From: CAYYFX01 sp964571855
GTDB lineage: Bacteria > ARS69
Direction: 5' to 3'
Assembly (NCBI GenBank): GCA_964571855.1
Contig: CAZNDO010000001.1
Span: 62,001 to 126,000 of the forward strand
DNA length: 64,000 bases
A program made the translations under genes and the position numbers. The notes beneath the pieces were generated by a model. It was not told the DNA's origin. It ran no database searches and saw only the letters and a list, made by a program, of their open reading frames with translations. Below, in pieces: positions 45,258 through 54,662 of the stretch (positions are counted from its first letter, which is position 1; each line of letters opens with the position of its first letter).

Positions 45258-46274
45258 ATGTCCGCATCGCACCGCGTCCGTGTCGCCACGCTCCTCGTCG
45301 CGGTCCTCCTGCCGGCGCGGCCCGCGCCCGCCCAGTTGACCTACGTCGGCGAATGGGGCGGCTTCGGCGCCGGGCCGACGGAGTTCAAGTACCCCACCGG
45401 CATCGCGCTGTCCCCGTCCTCCGGCGACGTCTACGTCTCCGACGGGGGCAACAACCGGGTCACCCGGTTCACGCCCGACGGGGCGTTCGTGCAGTACATC
45501 GCGCTCTCCGGCAGCACGGCCGGCCGGGTGCTCGCGCCCGACCACCTGGCGTTCAGCCCGACGAACGGCGACCTGTACGTGACGGACAAGAACAACAACC
45601 GCGTCCAGCGCTTCACGCCGGATGGCGCGTTCGTCCTGCAGTGGGGGCAGCAGGGGCCGGGCCCGGGGCAGTTCCTCGCGCCGTGGGGCATCGAGATCGA
45701 CGCGGCGGGCGACGTGTACGTCACGTCGCGGGACCAGGAGCGCGTGCAGAAGTTCACGGAGACCGGCGTGTACCTCGGCGAGTTCGGGTTCGCGGGGACG
45801 GGGCCGGGACAGTTCCGCAAGCCCCACGACGTCCTCGTGGACGCCGAGGGGAACGTCTACGTGTCGGACGTGGAGCGGCACGACATCCAGAAGTTCGATG
45901 CCACGTGGAGCTACATGCTGCAGTGGGGCAGCCCCGGTTCGCTCTTGGGGCAGTTCCTGCACCCGCATCACGTGTCGGTGGTGGACGGCGCGGTCGTCGT
46001 GGTGGACTGGCTGGAGCACCCGCACGGCGGGCGTCTCACGTCCTTCACAAAGGACGGCGCGGTCAACGGAGTGATCGTGGAAGGGCCGCAGGGCACGGCG
46101 CCCCTCCAGTTCCACACGATCTACGCGGTGGACCAGGACGGGCAAGGCACGTGGTACGTCGTCGAGTGGGGCAATCACCGCGTGCAGAAGCTGCGGTCCC
46201 CCGCGGTCGCGGTGGAGGAGCCGAAGCGGCGGTCCTTCGGATCGGTCAAGGCGGGGTTCCGGCGCGGCCGGTGA
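45258..46274 (+). CDS. secreted NHL-repeat beta-propeller protein
   Basis: A 338-residue exported protein with signal peptide ending near RPAPAQ. Six NHL blades are readable, e.g. YPTGIALSPSSGDVYVSDGGNNRVTRF, APDHLAFSPTNGDLYVTDKNNNRVQRF, APWGIEIDAAGDVYVTSRDQERVQKF and KPHDVLVDAEGNVYVSDVERHDIQKF. NHL propellers bind proteins, sugars or peptides; the partner is unknown. It lacks the FlgD-like domain and ends instead with VEEPKRRSFGSVKAGFRRGR, resembling the tail of the PPC-domain protein at 32381-33433. It converges on addA with a 10-bp gap. Confidence 0.8.
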   Translation: MSASHRVRVATLLVAVLLPARPAPAQLTYVGEWGGFGAGPTEFKYPTGIALSPSSGDVYVSDGGNNRVTRFTPDGAFVQYIALSGSTAGRVLAPDHLAFSPTNGDLYVTDKNNNRVQRFTPDGAFVLQWGQQGPGPGQFLAPWGIEIDAAGDVYVTSRDQERVQKFTETGVYLGEFGFAGTGPGQFRKPHDVLVDAEGNVYVSDVERHDIQKFDATWSYMLQWGSPGSLLGQFLHPHHVSVVDGAVVVVDWLEHPHGGRLTSFTKDGAVNGVIVEGPQGTAPLQFHTIYAVDQDGQGTWYVVEWGNHRVQKLRSPAVAVEEPKRRSFGSVKAGFRRGR

Positions 46275-46284
46275 CGCGCGCCCG

Positions 46285-49200
46285 CTACACGCCCAGCAGG
46301 ATGCCCCGCGCCGGCTCGCCGGTGGCGGCCGCCACCGCGGTCACGTACAGCGCCACCTGCGCTCGGTACACGTCCGCCGCGCCGGCCACGTCCGCGTCCG
46401 TCTTGAAGTCCACCACCGTCCACTCGGCCCGCTCCCGGAACGCCAGGTCCACGACGCCCTCCACGATCGCGCCGCCGGGGTCGCGCCAGGTGACCGGCGC
46501 CTCCCGCCGGCACTCGCCGCGCTTCGCGGCCTCCCGCGCGCGCTCCAGCAGCGGGTGCTTCAGCACGTCCGAGGCGATGCGCGCCGCCGCCTTCGCCTCC
46601 GCGTCCGGTGCGGCGAGCACGCGCGCCTGCAGGGCGGCGACGGTGTGCACCGCGTCCGCGTCCGCGTCCAGCGGCGTCGCCGCGAGGACCGCGTGCACGA
46701 GGGTGCCGAACCGGGGACCGGACGGCCGCTTGCGCTCGCGCGGCAGGTCCACGCGCTCCACCGGGGGCGCGCCCGCGCCCGGTGCGCCCGTCCGCCGGGC
46801 GCGCGCCGTGGCCGTCTCCACGCGCAGCGCGGGCTCGGCGCCGCGGTTGCGCACGCCGGCGCGCCCCTCGTGCCACGCCTCGTAACGCGCCCGGTCCTCC
46901 CCCACGACCGCCTCGTCCGCCTCCTTCGCGAGGAGGTGCGGGTAGCGCACGCCCATTGCCGGCTCGGCGTCCAGGGCGAGCACGTGCGGGTCCCACCACA
47001 CGGCGGACCACCCGTCGAGGTCGTGCCGGCCCGGACGGACGCCGCCGTCGCCCGGATCGTGCGGGCGGTCGCACACGCTGTCCCGCCCGAACCGCGGCGT
47101 GCCCGGGGCCGACTCCGCCGCCGCCCACCGGTCCCGCGGCGGGTACATCGCGGCGGCGAGGGGCGCGAACCAGCTCGCCCGCGGCCCGTCGTCCGGCGTC
47201 ATCCACGGGCCGTCGCCGAGCACCGGAACGACGAGCAGGTCCCGCGCGCGCGTGGCCGCCACGTACGCGAGGCGCAGGCCCTCCGCCACGTCGCGCTTCA
47301 CCTCCACCTCGCGATGGTCCGCGAGTTCCGCGGGCGCCCAGCCCGCGATCCGCAGCGCGCACTTCCCGCGCTCCGGATCCAGCACGCGGCCGGGCTCCTC
47401 GCTCGCGAGGCTCGCCGTCATGTCCGCGAGCACCACCACGGGGAACTCCAGCCCCTTCGCCTTGTGCACGGTCATGATGCGGACGCCGTCGCTGCCCTCC
47501 TCCAGGATGGGCGCCTCGCCCGCCTGCCGCGCTCCCGCCTCCTCCAGGAGACGCTCCACGAAGCCGCGGAACGAGATGCCGCCGCTGGCCTCGTAGTCGC
47601 GCGCCTGCTCCGCCACGTGCAGCACGTTCGCGAGCGCCTGCTCCCCGGACGTGCGCAGCACGAGCGCGGCGTGCGCGCGCGTGGCCGCCAGCAGCTCGTG
47701 CACGGTCTCCGCCACGGGACGCTCGTTGCGCTTCCGGTGCAACTCCGCGAGCACCGAGAGCGCGGTCCGCAGGTCCTCGAGGTTCGCGGGGACGTCCGCG
47801 GGCATGCGGAACGGGTGCACGCGCCCGAACCGGTGCCGCCACTCCAGGAGCTCCTCGTCCCCCACCGCCAGGAACGCGCCGCGCAGCGTGGCGAACACGG
47901 AGAGCTCGTCGTCCGGCCACTCGATCGCGCACAGCGCCGTGCGGATGGACTCCACCTCCTCGCGCTCGTGGAAGGACCGGCCGCCCACGAGGACGTGGCG
48001 CACGTCGCGCGCCTCCAGCGCCTCCACGTACTCGCGGGAGACGTCGCGGCCGAAGCTCTTGAGGCGGCGGAACAGCAGGCACACGTGCCGCGCCTCCACC
48101 GGCACGCGCCGCTCGGGCGCGCGTTCCCCGTCCCCGCCGCCGAGCTCGTCATCGCGCTCGGTCACGGTCCACCCGCTCTCCGCGAGCAGCCAGTGCACGA
48201 ACGCCGCCACCGCGCCCGGCAGCGACCCCTCGATGGCCGTCTTGGTGTAGTTGCCGCGCTGGCCGTACGGCGCGGGCACCGGCAGCGCCACGAGCGGGGG
48301 CTGCCCGGACGGATCCTCCCGGCTCTCGGAGAGCGGAACGTACCCGGCCTGCTGCGCCTCCGCGTCGCCCGTCATCACGCGCTCGAACGCGGCGTTCACC
48401 GCGCGCTGGATCGTGCGCGCGCTGCGGAAGCTCGTCGTCAGCCGCACGCACTCCGCGCCGCCCGCCACCAGCCGGTCGCGCACGTCCAGGTACACGCCCA
48501 CGTCCGCGCGCCGGAACCGGTAGATGGACTGCTTCGGGTCGCCCACGAGGAAGAGCTTCCCCGGGGCCGGCGACACCGCGCGCCAGTCCGCGGCGCGCGG
48601 GTCGTCCGCCACGAGCAGCAGGAGGATCTCCGCCTGCAGCGGATCCGTGTCCTGGAACTCGTCCACGAAGACATGCGTGAAGCGGCGCTGGAATTCCGCC
48701 CGCACGTCCGCCCGGTCCCGCAGCAGGTCCCGCGCGGCGAGCAGCAGGTCCACGAAGTCCACGCGACCGGCCCGCCGCTTCCGCCGCTCGTAGCGCTCGA
48801 TCGCGCCGGCCAGCTCCCCGTGCAGCAGCGCGGCGAGATCCGCGTCCGCGGCGGCGGCGAACGCCTTCAGCTCCGTCACCAGCTCCGCGTGCGCGGCCAG
48901 CACGTCCGACCGCGGGACGCCGTCCGCGTAGTACTTCCCGTAGCCCTTGCGCGGGGCGTTGAAGTTGCGGTCCGGCAGCGCGACGAGCGCGGCCTCCACG
49001 CCGTCGTGGTCCCGCGGCGCCACCTCCTCCGCCGAGCGGATCTCGCGGCTCGTCACGCGCGCCCGCTCGGTGTCCCGGTACAGGTTGTCGCGTCCGGGCT
49101 CGGCGCAGCGCTCCGTGAGGTCCGCGAACGCGTGCAGCCGCGTCACGAGCGCGTCGATGGCCGCCTCGCGGTCGAACGGCGGGCGGCGCCACGGGGCCGG

Positions 49201-49797
49201 GAAGTCGCGCCACTCCGCCAGCGTCCACCCGGCCGCGCGCAACCGCCCGATCGGCCCGTCCGGGTCCATGCCCTTCGCCACGCGGCGCAGCGAGCGCCGC
49301 ACGCCCTCCGGGGGATCCTCCAGCTTCTCCTCCAGCCAGCGGTCGAACGCGCCGCGCCAGAACCGCTCGGCCTCCCCCTCGGCCAGGGTCTCGAAGCGCG
49401 GGTCCACGCGCGCATCCACCGAGCGCTCCCGCAGGAGGTCCGCGCAGAACCCGTGGATCGTGCTGACGCGCGCCTCCTCCAGCCGGGCCAGCGCCTCCTC
49501 GAGGTTCGCGTGCCGCGCGGGATCGTCCTTCGCGTCGCGGCGCGCGCGCTCCAGCCCCGCCCGCAAGCGGAGCTTCAGCTCCCCGGCCGCCCGCTCGGTG
49601 AACGTCACGGCCACGATGCTGTCCACCTTCGCGCCGCCATGCCCGGCCGCGAGCACCGCCACGATGCGCTTCACCAGCTCCGTGGTCTTGCCGGTGCCGG
49701 CCGCCGCCTCGACCACGAGCGTGCGGTCCAGGTCCTCCCGGATGGAGCGACGCGCGGCGTCGTCCGGCAGCGCGGGTCCCGCGGCGCGCCCGCTCAC
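46285..49797 (-). CDS. addA: AddA-like helicase-nuclease subunit
   Basis: A 1170-residue UvrD-type superfamily 1 helicase with a C-terminal nuclease. Walker A is AAAGTGKTTELVKRI near residue 30; FVDEFQDTDPLQAEIL is motif II, VGDPKQSIYRFRRADV motif III, and VRIMTVHKAKGLEFPVVVLADM motif V. The C-terminus carries a PD-(D/E)XK nuclease (EGVVDLAFRERAEWTVVDFKTD, then YRAQVALYVTAV). With AddB it processes double-strand DNA ends for recombination in the cytosol and degrades foreign linear DNA. The GTG start at 49797 overlaps the TGA of addB. Length and motif order fit AddA rather than RecB. Confidence 0.88.
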   Translation of the reverse strand: MSGRAAGPALPDDAARRSIREDLDRTLVVEAAAGTGKTTELVKRIVAVLAAGHGGAKVDSIVAVTFTERAAGELKLRLRAGLERARRDAKDDPARHANLEEALARLEEARVSTIHGFCADLLRERSVDARVDPRFETLAEGEAERFWRGAFDRWLEEKLEDPPEGVRRSLRRVAKGMDPDGPIGRLRAAGWTLAEWRDFPAPWRRPPFDREAAIDALVTRLHAFADLTERCAEPGRDNLYRDTERARVTSREIRSAEEVAPRDHDGVEAALVALPDRNFNAPRKGYGKYYADGVPRSDVLAAHAELVTELKAFAAAADADLAALLHGELAGAIERYERRKRRAGRVDFVDLLLAARDLLRDRADVRAEFQRRFTHVFVDEFQDTDPLQAEILLLLVADDPRAADWRAVSPAPGKLFLVGDPKQSIYRFRRADVGVYLDVRDRLVAGGAECVRLTTSFRSARTIQRAVNAAFERVMTGDAEAQQAGYVPLSESREDPSGQPPLVALPVPAPYGQRGNYTKTAIEGSLPGAVAAFVHWLLAESGWTVTERDDELGGGDGERAPERRVPVEARHVCLLFRRLKSFGRDVSREYVEALEARDVRHVLVGGRSFHEREEVESIRTALCAIEWPDDELSVFATLRGAFLAVGDEELLEWRHRFGRVHPFRMPADVPANLEDLRTALSVLAELHRKRNERPVAETVHELLAATRAHAALVLRTSGEQALANVLHVAEQARDYEASGGISFRGFVERLLEEAGARQAGEAPILEEGSDGVRIMTVHKAKGLEFPVVVLADMTASLASEEPGRVLDPERGKCALRIAGWAPAELADHREVEVKRDVAEGLRLAYVAATRARDLLVVPVLGDGPWMTPDDGPRASWFAPLAAAMYPPRDRWAAAESAPGTPRFGRDSVCDRPHDPGDGGVRPGRHDLDGWSAVWWDPHVLALDAEPAMGVRYPHLLAKEADEAVVGEDRARYEAWHEGRAGVRNRGAEPALRVETATARARRTGAPGAGAPPVERVDLPRERKRPSGPRFGTLVHAVLAATPLDADADAVHTVAALQARVLAAPDAEAKAAARIASDVLKHPLLERAREAAKRGECRREAPVTWRDPGGAIVEGVVDLAFRERAEWTVVDFKTDADVAGAADVYRAQVALYVTAVAAATGEPARGILLGV

Positions 49798-52700
49798 GGC
49801 AGATCCCGCAGCATGCGCAGCTTCTCCAGGAGCGCGGGGTCCTTCGTGCGCGCGCGCCGCTCCTCCGCCGGGCCGCACACCGGGCGGAAGTCGCAGTACG
49901 CGCACGCGCCCTCCTTCGGCGCCGGCGGGAACGTGCCGCTCTCCAGCGCGGACGCGACCGTGCCCAGCGCCTCCCGCGCGTACAGCCGGGCGAAGTCCGA
50001 CAGCGGCACGTGCCGCTCGGCGAAACCGCCACGCGCCGTGCAGTACCACAGCCGCGATCCCTCCACCGGTGCCTCCAGCAGGTTCTCCAGGGCGAGCGCG
50101 TACAGCACGGGCTGCAGCACCTCGCCGCCGCCGACCACCACGCCCTCCTTCGCGCGCGCGGCGCCGGTCTTGTGGTCCGTGACGCGGAGCGCGCCGTCCG
50201 CGCGCCGCTCCACCAGGTCCACCGCGCCGCGCAGCCGCCACCCTTCCACCACGGCCGGCCGGCGCACGCTGCGCGGGTCGCCGCGCTCGGGGCGATCCAT
50301 CCCGAATCCCAGCTCGAAGTACTCCGGCACCCAGCCGCCGGGCGCCTCCGCCATGCGGCGCAGCCAGATCCGCAGGTCCGCGCGCAGCCGGTCCATCTCG
50401 TCCTTCCACACGCGGTCGATGGCCGGCTTCAGCTCCTCGCGCTCGCTCTCCTGCACGCGGTCGATCGTGTCGTCCAGCACCGTGACCGCCTGCGCCACGT
50501 TCTCCGGCGTGACCGGCAGCGCGTCCGCTTCGCGCAGCGCGCGCAGCGTCTCGGCCTGGATGCGGTGCACGATGCTCCCGCGCGTGAGCGGATCCAGCTG
50601 CACGAGCGGCACGGCCTCCTCGCGCGGCTCCAGCCGGTGGATGGCGTGCAGCAGGAAGCGGTACGGGCACGCCGCGTAGCGCTCGAGCGACGTGGCGGAG
50701 TGCGGCCGCTCCCCGGGCCGGTGCGCCGCGAGCGCCTCGACCGAGGCGGGCGTGGCGCGCACGATCCCGTCCTCGGGCCGCCACTGCCGGAAGTTCCAGC
50801 GGATCCAGCGGCTGCGCAGCGCGCGGGCGAGGTGCGGGTTCGTCCCGAAGAGCCAGCGCCCGCGACCGCGCGCGTCCGCCGCGTCGCCCTCGTCGAACAG
50901 CCGGCGCAGCGTGGCCAGGTCGTACTCGGCGGCATCCACGGCATCCTCCGCCCGCACCGGCGCGGGCCATGCCAGGGATGCCGACACCTCCGCCGCCGCC
51001 TCCCGCTCGAGGCGCTCGTGGTCCGGCAGCGTGCCGCGCACGGCGCGCCACACGTCCAGCCCGTAGAACGACGGCACGCGGGGGCGCGCCTCGCGCACGT
51101 CCACGCGCGGGTACGACAGGATCACGCGCTCCGCCGCCGCCCCGAGCGCGAGCCGCAGCCGCAGCCGCTCCTCCTCCGCGCGCTCGTCCTGGGTCTTCAG
51201 CTTCGCCGCGTCCTTGCCCCCGCGCGCGGCGAGCTCGCGACGCGCCGCGTCCGGCAGCAGCGGGTCCTCGCGCGGGCGCTGCGGGAAGAGCCGCTCCGCG
51301 AGCCCCGGGACGAAGACGAGCCGGAAGCTCCGCCCGCGCGCCGCCTCCGGCGTGGTCACGTACACGCGGCCGAACCGCACCGCGGGGGGATCCTCCTCCA
51401 GCGTGGTGAGCCGCTCGTGCAGCACGCCGAGCACCTCGTCCACGCCGAGCGGACCCACGGCCGCCATCGGCCGCATCTCGGCGAGCACCTCCAGCACGTG
51501 CGCGGGCCGGCGCAGCACGCGCGGCGCCAGCGCGGCCAGCGCGTCCAGCCACGGACCCCAGTCCGCCCGCTCCGGCAGCGCGGCCAGCGCGTCCACGACC
51601 GGCAGCGCGAAGCGCTCGAGATGCCTTAGGTTGGACAGCTGCCGGGCCAGCGCCTGCGCGCGCGGCGATCCGGGCTCTTCCGCCTCCACCTCGTCGCGCT
51701 TGCGGACCAGCTCCCGTTCGAAGCCGGACAGCCGCCGGCGCCAGCGGTCGCGCCCGCCGATCACGGCGGCCTCCACCAGGTACTCCTCCCACTTCGACGG
51801 GGCGCGCAACGCACCGTGCAGCGCGGGGGCGTCGTCCGTGTCCGGCGCCGGCGCCGGCGCCGGCGTGTCGAACAGCCCCAGTTGCGCCGGCCCCGCCGCG
51901 CGCGGCGCCAGCGTCTCCTCCACCGCCGGCACCCACGCCTCGGCCGCCGGCGGCGGCCCGCCCGCGGAGTCCGGATCGGGCACCTGCGCGAACGACAGGT
52001 ACTCCGCGAACCGCTTCGCCGAGAGCTGCTCCGCGCGGCACGCGAGCAACGCGAGGAACGCGCGCCCCGCCGGATCGGGACGGCGCGTCCCGCGCGCGAA
52101 GCACGCGGGAATCCCCGCGCGCTCGAACGCCGTCTTGAGGTGCGCCGAGTACAGCTCGGGCGCGCGCAGCAGCACCGCGATGTCGTCGAAGCGGATGCCG
52201 TCCTCCGCCGCCTCCAGCACCTTGCGCGCGATCTCCACGCACTCGCGCGCCTCGCCCGGCGCCGAGAACAGGCGGACCGACGGGTCCGCGTCCGCCGCCG
52301 GCGGATCCGGCTGGAACAGGTATCGCCGCAGCCGGGCGAGCGCGTTCGCGCCCTCCTCCTCCGCGCGCGCGTCCGCCGCGGCCCCGCACGCGATCAGCGA
52401 CCGTTTCGTCTCCGCGTCGCCCGCGGGCACGGTGCACAGCGCGGCCGGGGCGCCGGCGAGCAGGCCCTTCACGAAGTCCCGCGCCCGCCACGACGTGACC
52501 GGCACGTCCAGCAGCAGCAGCGGCGCCGCGCGCAGGGCCGCGTGGTGCGGCCGGCGCCACGCCCACGTCGCGAGGCGAAGGAGCGCGGACCGGTCCGCGA
52601 TGCGCGCGCGCTCCACCTCGCGCTCGTACCGCGACGCCAGCTCGGCCAGCTCCGCGTACTCCTCCCCGGCCGCGCGCAGGCGCACCGCGTCCTCGCCCGC

Positions 52701-53102
52701 CAGGCGCAGCTCGTCCAGCGTGGCCGCCAGCGCCTGCGCGAACCCCGGGAACGCGGCAAGCTCCGCGAGCCGCGGGATCGCGCGGGCCTCCTTCGCGTCG
52801 AACGCGGCGCGCGCCGCCACCGCCTCGGTGCCGAGCGGCGTGGCCGGCGCCAGCCCCCCGGACGCCAGCTCGTTCGCGGCGACCCGGGACACCAGCCCCC
52901 AGAATCCGAACCGGTGGATGCCGAACGTGCCGCCCGCGTCCCGCGCGCACTCGCGCACGAAGTCGTCCGCGGTCTCGCGCAGCGGCGCCACGACCAGCAC
53001 GTCCGTTCCCGGGAGCTGCGCCGCCACGAACGCCCGCGCCGCATCCAGCCGGTCGCGCGCGCGCGCCGACTCGAACAGGCGGACCGGGCGGGACGCGGTC
53101 AT
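49794..53102 (-). CDS. addB: AddB-like nuclease subunit with Fe-S cluster
   Basis: A 1102-residue partner of AddA. The N-terminal part has a helicase-like fold without Walker A (DVLVVAPLRETADDFVREC), so it is not a motor. The C-terminal nuclease shows GAVDLVERRADGALRVTDHKTGAA, a PD-(D/E)XK core. Four cysteines fit the AddB iron-sulfur cluster: ERYAACPYRFLLHAIHRL upstream and CAYCDFRPVCGP near the end. In known AddAB complexes the AddB nuclease cuts one strand and its cluster stabilises the domain. It lies 7 bp downstream of a small conserved gene and overlaps addA by 4 bp, forming one operon. Confidence 0.88.
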   Translation of the reverse strand: MTASRPVRLFESARARDRLDAARAFVAAQLPGTDVLVVAPLRETADDFVRECARDAGGTFGIHRFGFWGLVSRVAANELASGGLAPATPLGTEAVAARAAFDAKEARAIPRLAELAAFPGFAQALAATLDELRLAGEDAVRLRAAGEEYAELAELASRYEREVERARIADRSALLRLATWAWRRPHHAALRAAPLLLLDVPVTSWRARDFVKGLLAGAPAALCTVPAGDAETKRSLIACGAAADARAEEEGANALARLRRYLFQPDPPAADADPSVRLFSAPGEARECVEIARKVLEAAEDGIRFDDIAVLLRAPELYSAHLKTAFERAGIPACFARGTRRPDPAGRAFLALLACRAEQLSAKRFAEYLSFAQVPDPDSAGGPPPAAEAWVPAVEETLAPRAAGPAQLGLFDTPAPAPAPDTDDAPALHGALRAPSKWEEYLVEAAVIGGRDRWRRRLSGFERELVRKRDEVEAEEPGSPRAQALARQLSNLRHLERFALPVVDALAALPERADWGPWLDALAALAPRVLRRPAHVLEVLAEMRPMAAVGPLGVDEVLGVLHERLTTLEEDPPAVRFGRVYVTTPEAARGRSFRLVFVPGLAERLFPQRPREDPLLPDAARRELAARGGKDAAKLKTQDERAEEERLRLRLALGAAAERVILSYPRVDVREARPRVPSFYGLDVWRAVRGTLPDHERLEREAAAEVSASLAWPAPVRAEDAVDAAEYDLATLRRLFDEGDAADARGRGRWLFGTNPHLARALRSRWIRWNFRQWRPEDGIVRATPASVEALAAHRPGERPHSATSLERYAACPYRFLLHAIHRLEPREEAVPLVQLDPLTRGSIVHRIQAETLRALREADALPVTPENVAQAVTVLDDTIDRVQESEREELKPAIDRVWKDEMDRLRADLRIWLRRMAEAPGGWVPEYFELGFGMDRPERGDPRSVRRPAVVEGWRLRGAVDLVERRADGALRVTDHKTGAARAKEGVVVGGGEVLQPVLYALALENLLEAPVEGSRLWYCTARGGFAERHVPLSDFARLYAREALGTVASALESGTFPPAPKEGACAYCDFRPVCGPAEERRARTKDPALLEKLRMLRDLP

Positions 53103-53109
53103 GCGCGGA

Positions 53110-53295
53110 TCAGCAGTGGTTGCAACGGATCTCGCCGAAGATGGCGTCCGTGTCCGCGTCCGTCATGGCATGGTCCAGCACGCAGCGGAGCGCCTTGTGG
53201 TCGTCCGGCAGGTCGTACTTCGAGGCCATCTGCTGCAGCCAGTCCACCTGGTCCTCGTTCAGCTCGAAGGTGCGATCGATCTTCATGCCGCCCAT
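53110..53295 (-). CDS. small conserved protein with RCxxC tail
   Basis: A 61-residue cytosolic protein starting at ATG 53295 with GGGAGG 6 nt upstream. The sequence MKIDRTFELNEDQVDWLQQM followed by YDLPDDHKALRCVLDHAM reads like a short ribbon-helix-helix-type helix pair, and the end is IFGEIRCNHC. Similar small proteins with a C-terminal R-C-x-x-C occur in many bacteria by my recollection, with unknown function; the cysteines could bind a metal. It is the first gene of the addB-addA operon, which is unusual company. Confidence 0.7.
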   Translation of the reverse strand: MGGMKIDRTFELNEDQVDWLQQMASKYDLPDDHKALRCVLDHAMTDADTDAIFGEIRCNHC

Positions 53296-53360
53296 GGCTG
53301 GCCTCCCGGGGTTGCGCGGAGCTCGGCGGCGCGGGTCGTCCCCCGCGCGACGGGAGCGGC

Positions 53361-53389
53361 AGTGTACGGACGGGTCCCGGCCGCGGCAA
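53361..53389 (-). promoter_or_regulatory. promoter of the small protein-addB-addA operon
   Basis: On the minus strand TTGCCG (53389-53384), a 17-bp spacer and TACACT (53366-53361), 66 bp before ATG 53295. Confidence 0.5.
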
Positions 53390-53410
53390 GGCGATGCGGT
53401 GCGGTGCGGG

Positions 53411-53440
53411 TTCGGAGGAACGGCCGGCTCGTGCTAGGTT
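53411..53440 (+). promoter_or_regulatory. promoter of the truncated antiporter, leaderless
   Basis: TTCGGA, 18 bp, TAGGTT. The -10 ends 7 nt before ATG 53447, so the transcript would be leaderless. The -10 hexamer is followed by the same CCGTCC-type start region as other genes here. Confidence 0.4.
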
Positions 53441-53446
53441 CCGTCC

Positions 53447-53929
53447 ATGGAGCACGCCGCCACTGCGGGCATCCCGGGTCCGGGCAGTCCGGGACTGGCC
53501 ATCGCGCTCGCGCTGCTCGCCGGCCTCGTGGCCCAGGCGACGGCGCACCACCTCCGCATCCCCGGCATCGTCCTGCTGCTCGCCACCGGCGCCCTGCTCG
53601 GGCCGGACGCAATGAACATCATCCACCCGGACGCCGTCCGCTTCGCGCTGCCGCACCTCGTGTCGTTCGCGGTGGCCGTCATCCTGTTCGAGGGCGGCCT
53701 GAACCTGGAGATCCGCCGGCTCCGCCGCGCGTCCGGCGTCATCCAGCGCCTCATCACGGTCGGCTCCGCCGTCACGCGGGTGGGCGCCACGCTCGCCGCG
53801 CGCCTCCTGCTGGACTGGCCCCGGTGGGCGGACGGACCGAGCGCAGAAGCAAGGAGTCGTGCGGCCCGTCCGTCACCGACAGGGCGCAGGATGCCCCCCG
53901 CGCATGCAGTCTTCGTGAAGCCCGGGTGA
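53447..53929 (+). pseudogene. cation:proton antiporter, N-terminal remnant
   Basis: The first ~125 residues are a clear sodium/proton or K+/proton antiporter N-terminus (CPA family): GLAIALALLAGLVAQATAHHLRIPGIVLLLATGALLG, then VSFAVAVILFEGGLNLEIRRLR and VGSAVTRVGATLAARLLLDWPRW. Just where the next helices and the family's central Asp motifs should come (near 53825) the frame turns into Arg/Pro-rich sequence and stops at 53929 after 160 residues. The remaining ~250 or more residues are absent from the window. A leaderless-type promoter is still present, so the remnant may be transcribed. A 3' deletion is the simplest reading. Confidence 0.75.
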
Positions 53930-53952
53930 GGTTCCCCGGACGGGGGCCCGCC

Positions 53953-53981
53953 TTGACGCTCCGCGCGGGCGGCGGGATGCT
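53953..53981 (+). promoter_or_regulatory. promoter of the membrane-anchored protein gene
   Basis: TTGACG, 17 bp, GATGCT. The predicted start is within a few bases of ATG 53991, so the leader is at most about 3 nt. Confidence 0.45.
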
Positions 53982-53990
53982 GCGGACGCC

Positions 53991-54659
53991 ATGTCGTCAT
54001 CCTCCCTGCCCCTGTTCCCGCTCGCCATGGCGGGCCTCGCCGCGGTCATCGTCGCGCTCGTGTTCCTCGCGCAGCGTCGCGCGGACCGGCAGCGCGCGGA
54101 GGCCATGCGCCGCTTCGCCCTCTCCCGCGGGTTCGACTACCTGGAGAAGCCGGAGAAGCCGGCCCTCGACACGCACCTCTTCAAGCGCGGCTCGGGCCGC
54201 CGGGCGCGCAACCGGCTCACCCGCGCGGATGCGGCCGGGGAGCTGACGCTCTTCGACTGGCGCTACGCCGAGCACCACGGGAACCACTCGCACGTGGAGA
54301 ACCAGACGGTGGCGGTGTTCCGCCGGCCGGGCCGCGCCGTGCCCGAGTTCGAGATGCGCCCCGAGAACCTGATGCACAAGGTGGCCGGGCTGTTCGGCGG
54401 GAAGGACATCGACTTCGACCACCGCCCGGAGTTCTCGTCGAAGTTCGTGCTGCGCGGCCCGGACGAGCCCGCGATCCGCCGCCACTTCGGCCCCGCGCTG
54501 CTCGCCTTCCTCGAGAAGAACCCGGGCTGGAGCGTGGAGACGAAGGGCGACGCGATCGTGGTCTACCGCGCGGGGAAGCGTCCGTCGATGGACGACCTGC
54601 CGGGCTTCGTGGAAGACGCGACGCGCATCGCCGATGCGGTGACCATCGAGACGCGCTAG
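53991..54659 (+). CDS. membrane-anchored protein of unknown function
   Basis: A 222-residue protein with one N-terminal membrane helix (LPLFPLAMAGLAAVIVALVFLAQRR) and a cytosolic or periplasmic domain. Its middle reads LFDWRYAEHHGNHSHVENQTVAVFRRPG, then FEMRPENLMHKVAGLFGGKDIDFDHRPEFSSKFVLRGPDE, then FLEKNPGWSVETKGDAIVVYRAGKR. This resembles a family of unnamed single-helix proteins that I cannot assign to a process. It has no visible Shine-Dalgarno, matching the near-leaderless promoter. Its TAG is only 3 bp from the giant palindrome. Confidence 0.7.
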   Translation: MSSSSLPLFPLAMAGLAAVIVALVFLAQRRADRQRAEAMRRFALSRGFDYLEKPEKPALDTHLFKRGSGRRARNRLTRADAAGELTLFDWRYAEHHGNHSHVENQTVAVFRRPGRAVPEFEMRPENLMHKVAGLFGGKDIDFDHRPEFSSKFVLRGPDEPAIRRHFGPALLAFLEKNPGWSVETKGDAIVVYRAGKRPSMDDLPGFVEDATRIADAVTIETR

Positions 54660-54662
54660 CGC

